Below are positions 14,656 to 23,307 of a stretch of 38,668 bases of DNA, in pieces. Under the pieces are notes generated by a model, which saw only the letters and a list, made by a program, of their open reading frames with translations, had not been told where the DNA came from and ran no database searches. The translations under genes were made by a program, and so were the position numbers. This stretch comes from DATBGZ01 sp036557785 (GTDB lineage Bacteria; Actinomycetota; Actinomycetes; Mycobacteriales; Micromonosporaceae). How positions within the stretch are numbered: the stretch's first letter is position 1; each line of letters starts with the position of its first letter. The stretch is taken from positions 1 to 38,668 of the forward strand of contig DATBGZ010000048.1 in assembly GCA_036557785.1 (NCBI GenBank), given 5' to 3'.

Positions 14656-16302
14656 ATGCGGGTCCTCGGCATCAACGCGCTGTTCCACGACCCAGCGGCG
14701 GCTCTCGTCGTCGACGGCGTGACCGTGGCCGCCGCGGAAGAGGAGCGCTTCAGCCGCCGCAAGCACGGCAAACGCCCGGTGCCGTTCGCCGCCTGGGAGC
14801 TGCCCGAGCAGTCCGCGCGCTGGTGTCTGCAGCGGGGTGCGCTGCGCCCGGCCGACCTCGACGCGGTGGCCTACTCGTACGACCCGGCGCTGGCTGAGAG
14901 CGCCGAGTCCCTGGGTCTGGCGGATCCGTGGGACTGGCTGCGCCAGGAGTACGCCGCCCGGGCGCCGTCATTCCTCGCCGCGGCACTGCCCGGCCTCGAC
15001 CCGGCACGGGTTCGGTTCGTCGCGCATCACGTCGCGCACGCGGCCTCCGCCGGGCTCGCGGCGCCAGGGTCCGACGTGCACGCGGCCGTGATGGTGCTGG
15101 ATGGGCGAGGTGAGTCCGCCTCCCACCTGGCTGGCGTCTACCGCCGTGGCGAGCTCGAGGTGCTCGCGACGCAGCGACTACCGCACTCGCTCGGCCTGGT
15201 CTACGAGGACGCCACCGACCACCTGGGCTTCCTGCGATCCAGCGATGAATTTAAGGTGATGGCACTGGCCTCCTACGGCAAGCCACGCCACCTCGACTTC
15301 TTCCGCCAGGCCATCACCGCCGACGGTGCCGGGGGCTTGCGTACCCAGCCGATCGACTGGGGCGAGCTGTGCCCCCGGCGAGAGCCGGGCTCTCAGGGGT
15401 GGTCGGCCGAGCACGCCGACGTGGCCGCGAGCCTGCAGCGGCGGCTGGAAGAGGTCCTGCAGGATCTCGCCGAGTGGCTCTACGTGGCCGCGGGCGGCCC
15501 GACCCGGCTCGTCATGGCCGGTGGCGTGGCGCTGAACTGCGTGGCCAATGCCCACCTCGCGGCGAAGGGTCCCTTCTCGAGCGTGTGGGTCCAGCCGGCC
15601 GCCGGTGACGCCGGCACCGCTCTCGGCGCGGCGCTGCACGTGGCCCGCCTCGCCGGCTACGTGGTCCACCCGATGCCCGGCGCCGACCTGGGTCCCGACT
15701 ATGCCGAGCCGGAGCTCGAGCACACCCTGCGCCAGGCCCGGGTGCCGTACCAGCGCCCGGGTTCGGTCGCCGGCGCCGCGGCCGAGGTCCTCGCCCGCGA
15801 CGGCGTGGTGGCCTGGTTCCAGGGCCGGGGCGAGTACGGGCCGCGGGCGCTGGGGCGCCGTTCCCTGCTCGCTCACCCGGGTCGATCCCACAACGTCGAG
15901 CGGCTCAACCAGGTGAAGGGGCGCGAGCAGTTCCGGCCGGTCGCCCCGATGGTGCTCGCCGAGCGGGCTGAGGAGCTCTTCGACGGCGTGCTGCCCAGCC
16001 CGTACATGCTGTTCACCCACGACGTGCGCCCGGAATGGCGCGACCGCATTCCGGCGGTGGTCCACGTCGATGGAACGGCGCGGATCCAGACGGTCGACCG
16101 CTACCGGGAGCCTCTGCTGGCCGACCTGCTCACGCGGTTCGAGCAACGTACCGGTCTGCCCGTCGTCGTGAACACCTCGCTCAACACCGCTGGGCGACCG
16201 ATGGTGCAGTCACCCCGGGACGCACTCGAGCTCTATGGATCGGCACCCATCGACCTCTTGGTGCTCGGACCGTTCACCGCGTCCCGAGGAGACCTCGGGT
16301 GA
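14656..16302 (+). CDS. Sugar O-carbamoyltransferase (NodU/TobZ/WapO family)
   Basis: A 548-residue two-domain enzyme of normal family length. The N-terminal Kae1-like domain has GINALFHDPAAALVVDG, a metal-binding HHVAHAAS at 124-131, MVLDGRGE, and GGVALNC at 289-295. The C-terminal YrdC-like domain starts with the carbamoyl-phosphate-binding RGEYGPRALGRRSLL at 391, then REQFRPVAPMVL and VVNTSLNTAGRPM. Family members make carbamoyl-AMP from carbamoyl phosphate and ATP and move the carbamoyl group to a sugar hydroxyl. WapO of Pseudomonas carbamoylates a core heptose, so the product heptose or a later glycan is the likely acceptor here. It overlaps the GT2 gene by 4 bp. Confidence 0.92.
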   Translation: MRVLGINALFHDPAAALVVDGVTVAAAEEERFSRRKHGKRPVPFAAWELPEQSARWCLQRGALRPADLDAVAYSYDPALAESAESLGLADPWDWLRQEYAARAPSFLAAALPGLDPARVRFVAHHVAHAASAGLAAPGSDVHAAVMVLDGRGESASHLAGVYRRGELEVLATQRLPHSLGLVYEDATDHLGFLRSSDEFKVMALASYGKPRHLDFFRQAITADGAGGLRTQPIDWGELCPRREPGSQGWSAEHADVAASLQRRLEEVLQDLAEWLYVAAGGPTRLVMAGGVALNCVANAHLAAKGPFSSVWVQPAAGDAGTALGAALHVARLAGYVVHPMPGADLGPDYAEPELEHTLRQARVPYQRPGSVAGAAAEVLARDGVVAWFQGRGEYGPRALGRRSLLAHPGRSHNVERLNQVKGREQFRPVAPMVLAERAEELFDGVLPSPYMLFTHDVRPEWRDRIPAVVHVDGTARIQTVDRYREPLLADLLTRFEQRTGLPVVVNTSLNTAGRPMVQSPRDALELYGSAPIDLLVLGPFTASRGDLG

Positions 16303-17309
16303 GCGCGGCCGACTACTCCATCGTGGTCCCGACGATCGGTCGGGACTCTCTGTCCACATTGCTGCGATCGGTCGCGGCCGGTCCCGGACCCCTGCCGCGC
16401 GAGGTCGTCCTGGTCAACGACCGGCCCAGTCGACCCCTGGACGTCCCGGACCTGCCGGCCCTGCACGGCCGGGTGCGGGTGTTGTCCGGGGCGCGGCGTG
16501 GGCCGGCCGCGGCGCGCAATCGCGGCTGGCGGGCCACGACGGCCGAGTGGGTGGTCTTCCTCGACGATGACGTCGTGCCGGGCCCGGTCTGGCGTACCGA
16601 GCTCGCCGGGGATCTCGGTGCGGCCGCCCGGGTCGGTGCGGTCGCCGGGAGGATCTGCGTACCGGTCCCCGGCGGCGTGCGACCGACCGATTGGCAGCGC
16701 CAGGTGATGGCCCTGTCGGACGCGCCGTGGATCACCGCGGACATCGCCTATCGCCGCGTGGCGCTCGAGACCGTCGGCGGGCTCCATGAGGGCTTCACCG
16801 CGGCATTCCGCGAGGACACGGATCTGGCCGCGCGGGTGCGCGCGTACGGCTTCGATCTGGTTCATGGGCGGCGCCGCGCTGCCCATCTCGTCGGTCGCAC
16901 CACCTGGTGGTCCAGCGTCTGGCGCCAGCGCGGCAACGCCGACGACGCCCTGTTGCGCCGTCGCTTCGGGCGTGACTGGCGGGGCCGGACCGGCGTGCCG
17001 CGGGGCCGCCGGGCCAGCCACCTGCTGACCACGACCGCGGCCCTGACGGCGATCGGCGCGCTGGCACTGCGGCGACCGACCGTCGCGCTCGCCGCGGCGG
17101 GCGGGTGGCTCGCGCTCACCGGCGAGTTCACGGGCCGGCGCGTCTGCGACGGGCCGCGGACTCCGGCCGAGATCGCGACCATGGCGGTCACCAGCGTGGT
17201 GATCCCACCCGTGGCCACCGGCTACTGGTTGCGTGGACTGTGGCTGCACCGGCGGGTCGCACGCCTGGCGTTGCCCCCACGATCGCGCGAGGGTCGTGCC
17301 CTATGGTGA
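16299..17309 (+). CDS. Family 2 glycosyltransferase
   Basis: A 336-residue GT-A enzyme. It has the N-terminal nucleotide-sugar fold (YSIVVPTIGRDSLSTLLRSV), AARNRGWRATTAEWVVFLDDD with the metal-binding acidic cluster near residue 89, and an ITADIAYRRVALETVGGLHEGF/REDTDLAARV block carrying the likely catalytic acid. The C-terminal region of about 100 residues contains hydrophobic stretches (LLTTTAALTAIGALAL; VALAAAGGWLALTG; MAVTSVVIPPVATGYWL), so it is probably membrane-associated and acts on a lipid-linked acceptor. GAGGA precedes the GTG, which overlaps the carbamoyltransferase stop. Donor sugar unknown; heptose is possible from context. Confidence 0.88.
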   Translation: MSAADYSIVVPTIGRDSLSTLLRSVAAGPGPLPREVVLVNDRPSRPLDVPDLPALHGRVRVLSGARRGPAAARNRGWRATTAEWVVFLDDDVVPGPVWRTELAGDLGAAARVGAVAGRICVPVPGGVRPTDWQRQVMALSDAPWITADIAYRRVALETVGGLHEGFTAAFREDTDLAARVRAYGFDLVHGRRRAAHLVGRTTWWSSVWRQRGNADDALLRRRFGRDWRGRTGVPRGRRASHLLTTTAALTAIGALALRRPTVALAAAGGWLALTGEFTGRRVCDGPRTPAEIATMAVTSVVIPPVATGYWLRGLWLHRRVARLALPPRSREGRALW

Positions 17310-18907
17310 GCGCGGGCGGCTACGGGGCCGTGCTCTTCGACCGGGACGGGACACTCATCGAGGATGTTCCATACCTGGGCGACCCGGCAGCGGTACGGCC
17401 CATGCCGCACGCCGTCGCCACCGTGACGCGGGCGCGTGGGTACGGCCTGAAGGTCGGCGTCGTGACCAACCAGTCCGGCGTCGGCCGTGGCCTGGTCGAT
17501 GCGGCGCAGCTCGCGGCGGTCCGCCGGCGCGTCGAGCAGTTCTTCGGCCCGTTCGATACCTGGCAGACCTGTCCACACACCGACGCCGATGAGTGCCAGT
17601 GCCGCAAGCCACGACCGGGCCTGGTCTTCGCCGCCGCCGCCGAACTGGGCGTGGCACTGGACCGGTGCGTGGTCGTCGGGGACATCGGCGCCGACATCAT
17701 CGCCGCGCAGACGGCTGGCGCGGCGGCGGTGCTGGTGCCGACGGACCAGACCCGGGCCGCCGAGGTGGCCGCCGCTCCCGTCGTGGCCGCCGACCTGGCG
17801 CAGGCGCTCGACTGGATCCGCTCGGGCCACCTCACCGAAGCCGCACCCATCACCGTCGCTGACGGTGCGCCGCTGCCGGCACCCGCGCCGCAGGAGAGCG
17901 AGCATGTGCTGGCGGTCCGGCCCGACTCGGCCGGGGACGTGCTCGTGACCGGACCGGCGATCCGCGCGATCGCGGCGCGGGCGGCGAGGGTGACCCTGTG
18001 GTGCGGGTCGAGGGGGCGGGCCGCCGCGGAGCTGCTGCCCGGCATCGACGAGCTGTTCGAGGCGGCCGTACCCTGGCTGGACCCGCGGCCCACACCGGTC
18101 AACGCGCCCGACGTCGAGGCGTTGACCGGCCGCCTGCGCGATGTCGACGCCCAACGAGCCGTGATATTTACCTCCTTCCACCAGTCGGCGCTGCCGACCG
18201 CGCTGGTGCTGCGGCTGGCCGGGATCGATCACGTCAGCGCCATCAGCACGGACTATCCCGGCTCACTGCTCACCGTGCGGCACCAGGTCGATGAGGACCT
18301 GCCCGAGCCGACGCGTGCACTCTCGCTAGCGCAGGCAGCCGGATACCCCGCTCCGCCGTGCGACGACGGCCGGTTGCGGGTCCGCGGGCCGCTGCCGGAC
18401 GTCTCGGCGCGGGTGGGTCGCGGCTCGTACGTGGTGCTGCATCCGGGCAGCAACGTGCCGGCACGGGCGTGCCCACCCCAGCGATGTGCCGAGTTCGTCG
18501 CCGACCTGCGGGCCGCCGGATGGCGGGTGCTGGTCACCGGCGGCCGCGCCGAGACCGCCCTCACCGCCTATGTGGCGGGCCAGGAGGGCGAGGATCTCGG
18601 CGGTCGGCTCACCTTCGCCGAACTGGCGGCGGTCCTGGCCGGTGCTGACTGCCTGGTCGTGGGCAACACCGGCCCCGCACATCTGGCCGCCGCGGTCGGT
18701 ACGCCGGTGGTCAGCCTCTTCGCGCCGACCGTCCCTTTTGCTCGGTGGGGCCCGCACGGCGTGCCGGTGGTGCGACTCGGCGACGCGATGGCCCCGTGTC
18801 GGGACACCCGAGCCACGATCTGCCCGGTGCCCGGCCACCCGTGCCTGTCGACCGTGACCGCCACCGATGTTGTCGCCGCCGTGGAGAAGCTGACATGCGA
18901 ATCCTGA
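17303..18907 (+). CDS. gmhB: Fusion of GmhB-type heptose bisphosphate phosphatase and GT9 (heptosyltransferase-like) glycosyltransferase
   Basis: 534 residues in two parts. Residues 8-180 are a HAD-IIIA phosphatase of the GmhB type: DRDGT at 13-17, TNQSGVGRG at about 55, a zinc loop CPH...CQCRKPRPG (C90, H92, C98, C100), and GDIGAD at 126. After an Ala/Pro linker, residues about 200-534 are a GT-B family 9 enzyme, with LHPGSN at 379 and GNTGPAH at 454, as in heptosyltransferases. One chain thus both dephosphorylates heptose 1,7-bisphosphate and probably transfers heptose. ATG 17303 overlaps the GT2 gene by 7 bp; GTG 17306 is an alternative. Its end overlaps the next gene by 13 bp. Confidence 0.9.
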   Translation: MVSAGGYGAVLFDRDGTLIEDVPYLGDPAAVRPMPHAVATVTRARGYGLKVGVVTNQSGVGRGLVDAAQLAAVRRRVEQFFGPFDTWQTCPHTDADECQCRKPRPGLVFAAAAELGVALDRCVVVGDIGADIIAAQTAGAAAVLVPTDQTRAAEVAAAPVVAADLAQALDWIRSGHLTEAAPITVADGAPLPAPAPQESEHVLAVRPDSAGDVLVTGPAIRAIAARAARVTLWCGSRGRAAAELLPGIDELFEAAVPWLDPRPTPVNAPDVEALTGRLRDVDAQRAVIFTSFHQSALPTALVLRLAGIDHVSAISTDYPGSLLTVRHQVDEDLPEPTRALSLAQAAGYPAPPCDDGRLRVRGPLPDVSARVGRGSYVVLHPGSNVPARACPPQRCAEFVADLRAAGWRVLVTGGRAETALTAYVAGQEGEDLGGRLTFAELAAVLAGADCLVVGNTGPAHLAAAVGTPVVSLFAPTVPFARWGPHGVPVVRLGDAMAPCRDTRATICPVPGHPCLSTVTATDVVAAVEKLTCES

Positions 18908-19875
18908 TCTGGCACGTGCATGCCGCGTGGACCACCGCGTTCGTCGCGGGGTGCCACGACTACGTGCTGCCGGTGCTGCCCGACCGGGGACCGTTCGGGC
19001 GGGGCCGGGCACGGACGTATGCCTGGCCGGACACCGTGGTCGAGGCTGCCCCGTCGGAGCTGGCGGACATCGACGTCGACGTGGTCGTGCTGCAACGCCC
19101 CGAGGAGGAGAACCTGGCCCGGCAGTGGCTGGGCCGCGACGTGCCGGCCGTCTACGTCGAGCACAACACCCCCAAGGGAGACGTGCCGTTCACCCGGCAC
19201 CCCCTCGCCGACCGGAGTGACATCACGATCATCCATGTCACGAACTTCAACTCCCTGATGTGGGACTGCGGGCGTACCGCGACGCGGGTGATCGAGCACG
19301 GGGTGGCCCTGCCAACGGTGCGGTGGACCGGGGAGCTGCCCCGGATCGCGGTGGTGACCAACGAGCCGCTCCGGCGTGGTCGGGTCACCGGCACGGACCT
19401 CATCGCCCGGTTCGCCAGCATCGCCCCGGTCGACGTCTATGGCATCGGGGTGAGCGGGCTCGCGGCCCCCGGCGTGACCGTGCACGAAGATCCCGACCAG
19501 CGCGGGATGCACGCTGCGGTGGCCCGCCGACGGGTCTACGCCCACCTGCCCCGCTGGACCTCGCTCGGGCTCTCCCTCATCGAGGCGATGCACATGGGCT
19601 GTCCCGTGGTGGCCGTCGCCGCGACCGAGGTCCCGCTGGTCGTGCCAGCGGCCGCGGGCGCGGTCAGCGCCGACATCGACGAGCTGCTCGCCGCCACCGA
19701 GCTGCTCATCGCCGACCCGGCCGCCGCGGCGCGCGCCGGGGCCGCGGCCCGTGCCGCGGCGGGCCGGTTCACGCTGCCCCGCTTCCTGTCCCAGTGGGAC
19801 CAGTTGCTGACCGAGGTGGCCGTGCCGGACCAACGATGGCATCCGACCCACGCACGCACGGGGAGCCGGCCATGA
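18895..19875 (+). CDS. GT4-like glycosyltransferase
   Basis: A 326-residue GT-B protein. The C-terminal nucleotide-sugar-binding block is SLGLSLIEAMHMGCPVVAVAATEVP (near residue 225), with the Glu typical of the EX7E motif of family 4. The N-terminal half (MRILIWHVHAAW, VYVEHNTPKGDVPF, VIEHGV) fits a short acceptor-binding domain. It is shorter than most GT4 enzymes (about 380). The ATG at 18895 overlaps the fusion gene by 13 bp, and the stop overlaps the next glycosyltransferase by 4 bp (ATGA). Substrates unknown. Confidence 0.85.
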   Translation: MRILIWHVHAAWTTAFVAGCHDYVLPVLPDRGPFGRGRARTYAWPDTVVEAAPSELADIDVDVVVLQRPEEENLARQWLGRDVPAVYVEHNTPKGDVPFTRHPLADRSDITIIHVTNFNSLMWDCGRTATRVIEHGVALPTVRWTGELPRIAVVTNEPLRRGRVTGTDLIARFASIAPVDVYGIGVSGLAAPGVTVHEDPDQRGMHAAVARRRVYAHLPRWTSLGLSLIEAMHMGCPVVAVAATEVPLVVPAAAGAVSADIDELLAATELLIADPAAAARAGAAARAAAGRFTLPRFLSQWDQLLTEVAVPDQRWHPTHARTGSRP

Positions 19876-21080
19876 GAATCGCGATGATCTCAGAGCACGC
19901 CAGCCCGCTCGCCGCGCTCGGCGGCGTGGACGCCGGTGGCCAGAACCGCCACGTGGCCGAACTCGCCGCGACGCTGGGCCGGCAGGGTCACGCGGTGACC
20001 GTCTACACGCGCCGCGACTCCGTGCAGGCGCCGGTGCGGGTCAGCGTCGACGGCTACGACGTCGTACACGTGCCCGCTGGCCCGCCGGTGGCGCTGGAGA
20101 AGGACGGGCTGCTGCCGTACATGGACCGGTTCGGGTGGTGGCTCGCGCAGCGGTGGCGCTCGGGTGATCCGCCGCCCGACGTCATCCATGCTCACTTCTG
20201 GATGAGTGGATTGGCGGCCGTGCGGGCCGCCGGCCGGCACATCCCGACCGTGCTCACCTACCACGCACTCGGGGCGGTCAAGCGACGCTATCAGGCGCAC
20301 AATGACACCAGCCCGGCCGAGCGGCTGATCATCGAAGCTCGTCTCGGCCACCAGGTCGACCGGGTCATCGCGCAGTGCCGGGACGAGGCGGCGGAGCTGG
20401 CCCGGCTGGGCGTGCCACCGAGCCGGCTCGAGATCATCCCGTCCGGCGTGGACATCGACCGGTTCCGTCCCGATGGACCGCGCTCGCCCATCGTCCCGGG
20501 ACGACCCCGGATCCTTGCCGCGGGCCGACTCGTGCCCCGCAAGGGGTTCGACGACCTGGTTCGCGCGGTCGCGTCGCTGCCGAGGACCGAGCTGGTGGTC
20601 CTGGGCGGGGCCGGCGCACCCGCCGACGAGCCGGAGGGGCGGCGGCTGCTCGACCTCGCCGACCGACTCGGTGTCGTCGATCGGGTGAAGCTGCCGGGCG
20701 CGGTACCGCCCGACCAGATGCCGCGCTGGTACCGGTCCGCGGCGGTGGCCGCCTGCACGCCGTGGTACGAGCCGTTCGGTCTCACCCCGCTCGAGGCCAT
20801 GGCGTGTGGTACGCCCGTGGTCACCTACGCGGTGGGCGGGCTGAGCGAGTCGGTCGTGGACGGGCTGACCGGGCTGCACGTGCCGCCCGGCGACGTATCG
20901 GCGCTCGCCGATGCCCTCGGCATGGTCTGCTCCGACCAGGCACTGCGCGGGCGCCTCTCCCGCGCCGCGACCCACCGCGTGCGCGCCTACTACACGTGGG
21001 ACCTCACCGCGTCCCGGCTGGCGCAGGTCTACGCCGCGGTGGGCGTGCGTCGCCGCGAGCACGAGGAGGTGGTGTCGTGA
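19872..21080 (+). CDS. Family 4 glycosyltransferase
   Basis: A 402-residue GT-B enzyme with the classic N-terminal glycine loop GGVDAGGQNRHVAELAATL, as in MshA/sucrose-phosphate-synthase-type retaining enzymes. The middle has HAHFWMSG and PSGVDIDRFRP, followed by LAAGRLVPRKGFDDLVRAV. The C-terminal EPFGLTPLEAMACGTPVV (EX7E, near residue 303) is complete. The N-terminal GGQ loop usually contacts the donor phosphate. The start overlaps the preceding GT and the stop overlaps gmhA by 4 bp. The acceptor is probably the same growing glycan. Confidence 0.9.
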   Translation: MRIAMISEHASPLAALGGVDAGGQNRHVAELAATLGRQGHAVTVYTRRDSVQAPVRVSVDGYDVVHVPAGPPVALEKDGLLPYMDRFGWWLAQRWRSGDPPPDVIHAHFWMSGLAAVRAAGRHIPTVLTYHALGAVKRRYQAHNDTSPAERLIIEARLGHQVDRVIAQCRDEAAELARLGVPPSRLEIIPSGVDIDRFRPDGPRSPIVPGRPRILAAGRLVPRKGFDDLVRAVASLPRTELVVLGGAGAPADEPEGRRLLDLADRLGVVDRVKLPGAVPPDQMPRWYRSAAVAACTPWYEPFGLTPLEAMACGTPVVTYAVGGLSESVVDGLTGLHVPPGDVSALADALGMVCSDQALRGRLSRAATHRVRAYYTWDLTASRLAQVYAAVGVRRREHEEVVS

Positions 21081-21685
21081 GCCGAGCGATGATCACCACG
21101 GTGGTGGCCGACGCCCTCGTCGACGACCACATCGACGCGCTCGCGTCGGCGCTGGTCGATTTCCGTCCGGCCGCCGGGCGGCTCGTGCGGTGGGGCCGCG
21201 GGCTCGCTGCCGTCCTCGACGAGGGTGGCCGGGTGCTGGTGGCCGGCAACGGTGGGAGTGCTGCCGAGGCCGCACACCTGGCCAGCGAGCTCGTGGGGCG
21301 CGTGCGTGATGACCGCCGGCCGTACTCGGCCATCGCGCTCGGCGGCGACCTGGCCACGCTGACCGCGCTGGGCAACGACTATGGATTCGCTGAGGTCTTC
21401 GCGCGCCAGGTCCAGGCCCACGGCCGCGAGGGCGATGTGCTGATCACGATGTCCACGAGCGGCCGCAGCGAGAACCTGCTGGTGGCGGCCCGGATGGCCC
21501 GATCGATGGGCTTGAGCACATGGGCGCTGACCGGCCCGGCGCCCAACCCGCTGGCCCTGCTCTGCGACGACGCGCTGCCGGTGTCGGGCAACGCGCAGAC
21601 CGTCCAGGAGCTGCACCTGATGTGCGTGCACATGCTCTGTGAGCAGGTCGAGGCGGCGCTGCTGGGTGGGGAGGCCTTGCGGTGA
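21077..21685 (+). CDS. gmhA: Phosphoheptose isomerase (sedoheptulose 7-phosphate isomerase)
   Basis: A 202-residue SIS-domain protein matching GmhA along its length: VLVAGNGGSAAEAAHLASELVG, ALGNDYGFAEVFARQV, GREGDVLITMSTSGRSENLL, and QELHLMCVH. The residues that bind zinc in E. coli GmhA have equivalents here (H67, E71, Q177, H185). The reaction is sedoheptulose 7-phosphate to D-glycero-D-manno-heptose 7-phosphate, the entry step of the pathway. GTG at 21077 has GAGGAGGT just upstream and overlaps both neighbours by 4 bp. The assignment is firm by sequence and by the other three heptose genes around it. Confidence 0.94.
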   Translation: MSRAMITTVVADALVDDHIDALASALVDFRPAAGRLVRWGRGLAAVLDEGGRVLVAGNGGSAAEAAHLASELVGRVRDDRRPYSAIALGGDLATLTALGNDYGFAEVFARQVQAHGREGDVLITMSTSGRSENLLVAARMARSMGLSTWALTGPAPNPLALLCDDALPVSGNAQTVQELHLMCVHMLCEQVEAALLGGEALR

Positions 21686-22623
21686 GCCGGCCCATCGTCG
21701 TCGTCGGCGACCTGCTGCTCGACCGGGATGTGACCGGTGTGGTCAGTCGGCTCTCACCGGACGCGCCGGTGCCGGTCCTGACGCATCTGTCCACAGTAGA
21801 ACGAGCGGGCGGGGCGGGGCTCGCCGCGACGTTGCTGGCCCGCGACGGCGCCGATGTCATCCTCGTCTGCGCTCTCGGCTCCGACCCGGCCGGCCGGCTC
21901 GTGCGCTCGCTGCTGACCGCGCGGGGGGTGAGCCTGGTGGAGATCCCGTACGAAGGTCCCACGACCGAGAAGATCCGGTTCGCCAGCGGTTCCCACCAGT
22001 TGCTGCGGATGGAGCGCGGCACGCAGGAGGGTACGTTCGGCCCGCGACCGCCGCAGTTGCGCTCGGTGCTCGCCGGGGCCGCCGCGGTTCTGGTCAGCGA
22101 CTACGGCCGGGGCGCGACCGGTCTGGCCGAGATCCGGCGTGACCTCGCCTCGGTGGCCGCGAACGTGCCGGTCGTCTGGGATCCCCATGCGCGCGGTGCC
22201 ACGCCGGTGCCCGGCGCGATGCTCGTCTGTCCCAACCGTGGCGAGGCGGCGAGCTTCTGCGCCCGCAACGGTGCCGATCTGGCTGGGGCGCCGCAGACCC
22301 ACCACGATGCGGTCGCCGCCGAGGCCCGGCTCCTCCGGGGAGCCTGGCGGGCGCACGCCGTGGCGGTCACGTTGGGCGAAGACGGCGCGGTCCTCGCAGA
22401 CGGCGACAACGACACGATCGTCGTGCCGGCGCCCTCGGCACACCAAGGCGACTCCTGCGGGGCTGGGGACCGGTTTGCCGCCAGCGCGGTTGCCGCGTTC
22501 GCCGGTGGTGCCGGCGCCCGGCGCGCTGTCATGGACGCGGTCTGCGACGCGTCCCGCTACGTATCGGCGGGTGGGCCGGCCACCGTCGAACCAGCAACCG
22601 ACACCACGGAGGTAACCGCATAA
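21682..22623 (+). CDS. hldA: D-glycero-beta-D-manno-heptose 7-phosphate kinase (HldA/RfaE1 type)
   Basis: A 313-residue PfkB-family kinase aligning with the N-terminal half of HldE: VVVGDLLLDRDVTGVVSRLS and PDAPVPVL, a GGAGLAATLLARDGADV glycine block, TTEKIRFASGSHQLLRMERG, DPHARG, and the PfkB signature GDSCGAGDRF with catalytic base D263. It phosphorylates heptose 7-phosphate at C1 to the 1,7-bisphosphate, the substrate of the GmhB domain encoded at 17303. GTG 21682 overlaps gmhA (GTGA), and its TAA overlaps the SDR start by one base (TAATG). Confidence 0.92.
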   Translation: MSRPIVVVGDLLLDRDVTGVVSRLSPDAPVPVLTHLSTVERAGGAGLAATLLARDGADVILVCALGSDPAGRLVRSLLTARGVSLVEIPYEGPTTEKIRFASGSHQLLRMERGTQEGTFGPRPPQLRSVLAGAAAVLVSDYGRGATGLAEIRRDLASVAANVPVVWDPHARGATPVPGAMLVCPNRGEAASFCARNGADLAGAPQTHHDAVAAEARLLRGAWRAHAVAVTLGEDGAVLADGDNDTIVVPAPSAHQGDSCGAGDRFAASAVAAFAGGAGARRAVMDAVCDASRYVSAGGPATVEPATDTTEVTA

Positions 22624-23300
22624 TGGCAACGACTCTGGTCACCGGAGGGGCGAGCGGGCTCGGTCGCGCGATCGTCGACCGGTTGCTCACCGCTGGCGAG
22701 CACCCAGCGGTCCTCGACCTCAAGCCACCATCGCAGGACGTCCCGTACCAGGCCGTCGACCTCGCCGACGCCCGCGCCGCCGAGGCCGCCGTCCGCGTGC
22801 TCGCCGAACAGACCGGGGGGCTGCACGCCGTGGTCACCGCGGCGGGGATCGATCACCCCGGCGCTCTGTCCGATGTAGATGCCCAGGACTGGGAACGCGT
22901 CATCGCCGTCAACCTGGTCGGTACCGCGGCGGTGATCCGCGCCGCGTTGCCGTACCTGATCCGCGAGCGTGGTCATGTCGTGACCGTCGCCTCCACGCTC
23001 GGGCTGCGTGCCCTCAGCGACGCCACGGCCTACTGCGCCGCGAAGTTCGGCGTGGTCGGCCTCACCCGGGCGCTCTCGGCTGAGCTGGGCGCGTCGGTGG
23101 GAGTCAGCCTGCTCATCCCCGGCGGCATGCGAACCGCATTCTTCGACGGCCGCGACGAGCGGTACCGCCCCGGGGCCGACGCTTCCCTCAACGACCCCGT
23201 GCACGTGGCTGACGCGGTGCTGTTCGCGCTGCGGCAACCCCCCGGCTGCGCGGTCCGGGAGCTGGTCATCTGCCCGAGCACGGAACCTTCCTATCCATGA
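22623..23300 (+). CDS. Classical short-chain dehydrogenase/reductase
   Basis: A 225-residue classical SDR. It has the NAD(P)-binding TGGASGLG at the N-terminus, an AAGI block in place of NNAG (TAAGIDHPG), and the catalytic Ser (VASTLG) and YCAAK. It is not HldD-like: HldD is an extended SDR of about 310 residues with GGxGxIG. It is coupled by TAATG to hldA, so it probably oxidises or reduces the heptose, its nucleotide form, or another component of the glycan. The aspartate after strand 2 (VLDLKP) suggests NAD rather than NADP. Confidence 0.88.
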   Translation: MATTLVTGGASGLGRAIVDRLLTAGEHPAVLDLKPPSQDVPYQAVDLADARAAEAAVRVLAEQTGGLHAVVTAAGIDHPGALSDVDAQDWERVIAVNLVGTAAVIRAALPYLIRERGHVVTVASTLGLRALSDATAYCAAKFGVVGLTRALSAELGASVGVSLLIPGGMRTAFFDGRDERYRPGADASLNDPVHVADAVLFALRQPPGCAVRELVICPSTEPSYP

Positions 23301-23307
23301 CCGTCGC

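Noticed and set aside
22623..23300. The SDR as HldD epimerase
   Set aside because: Too short (225 residues) and of the classical GGASGLG/YCAAK type; HldD is an extended SDR with a different glycine motif.
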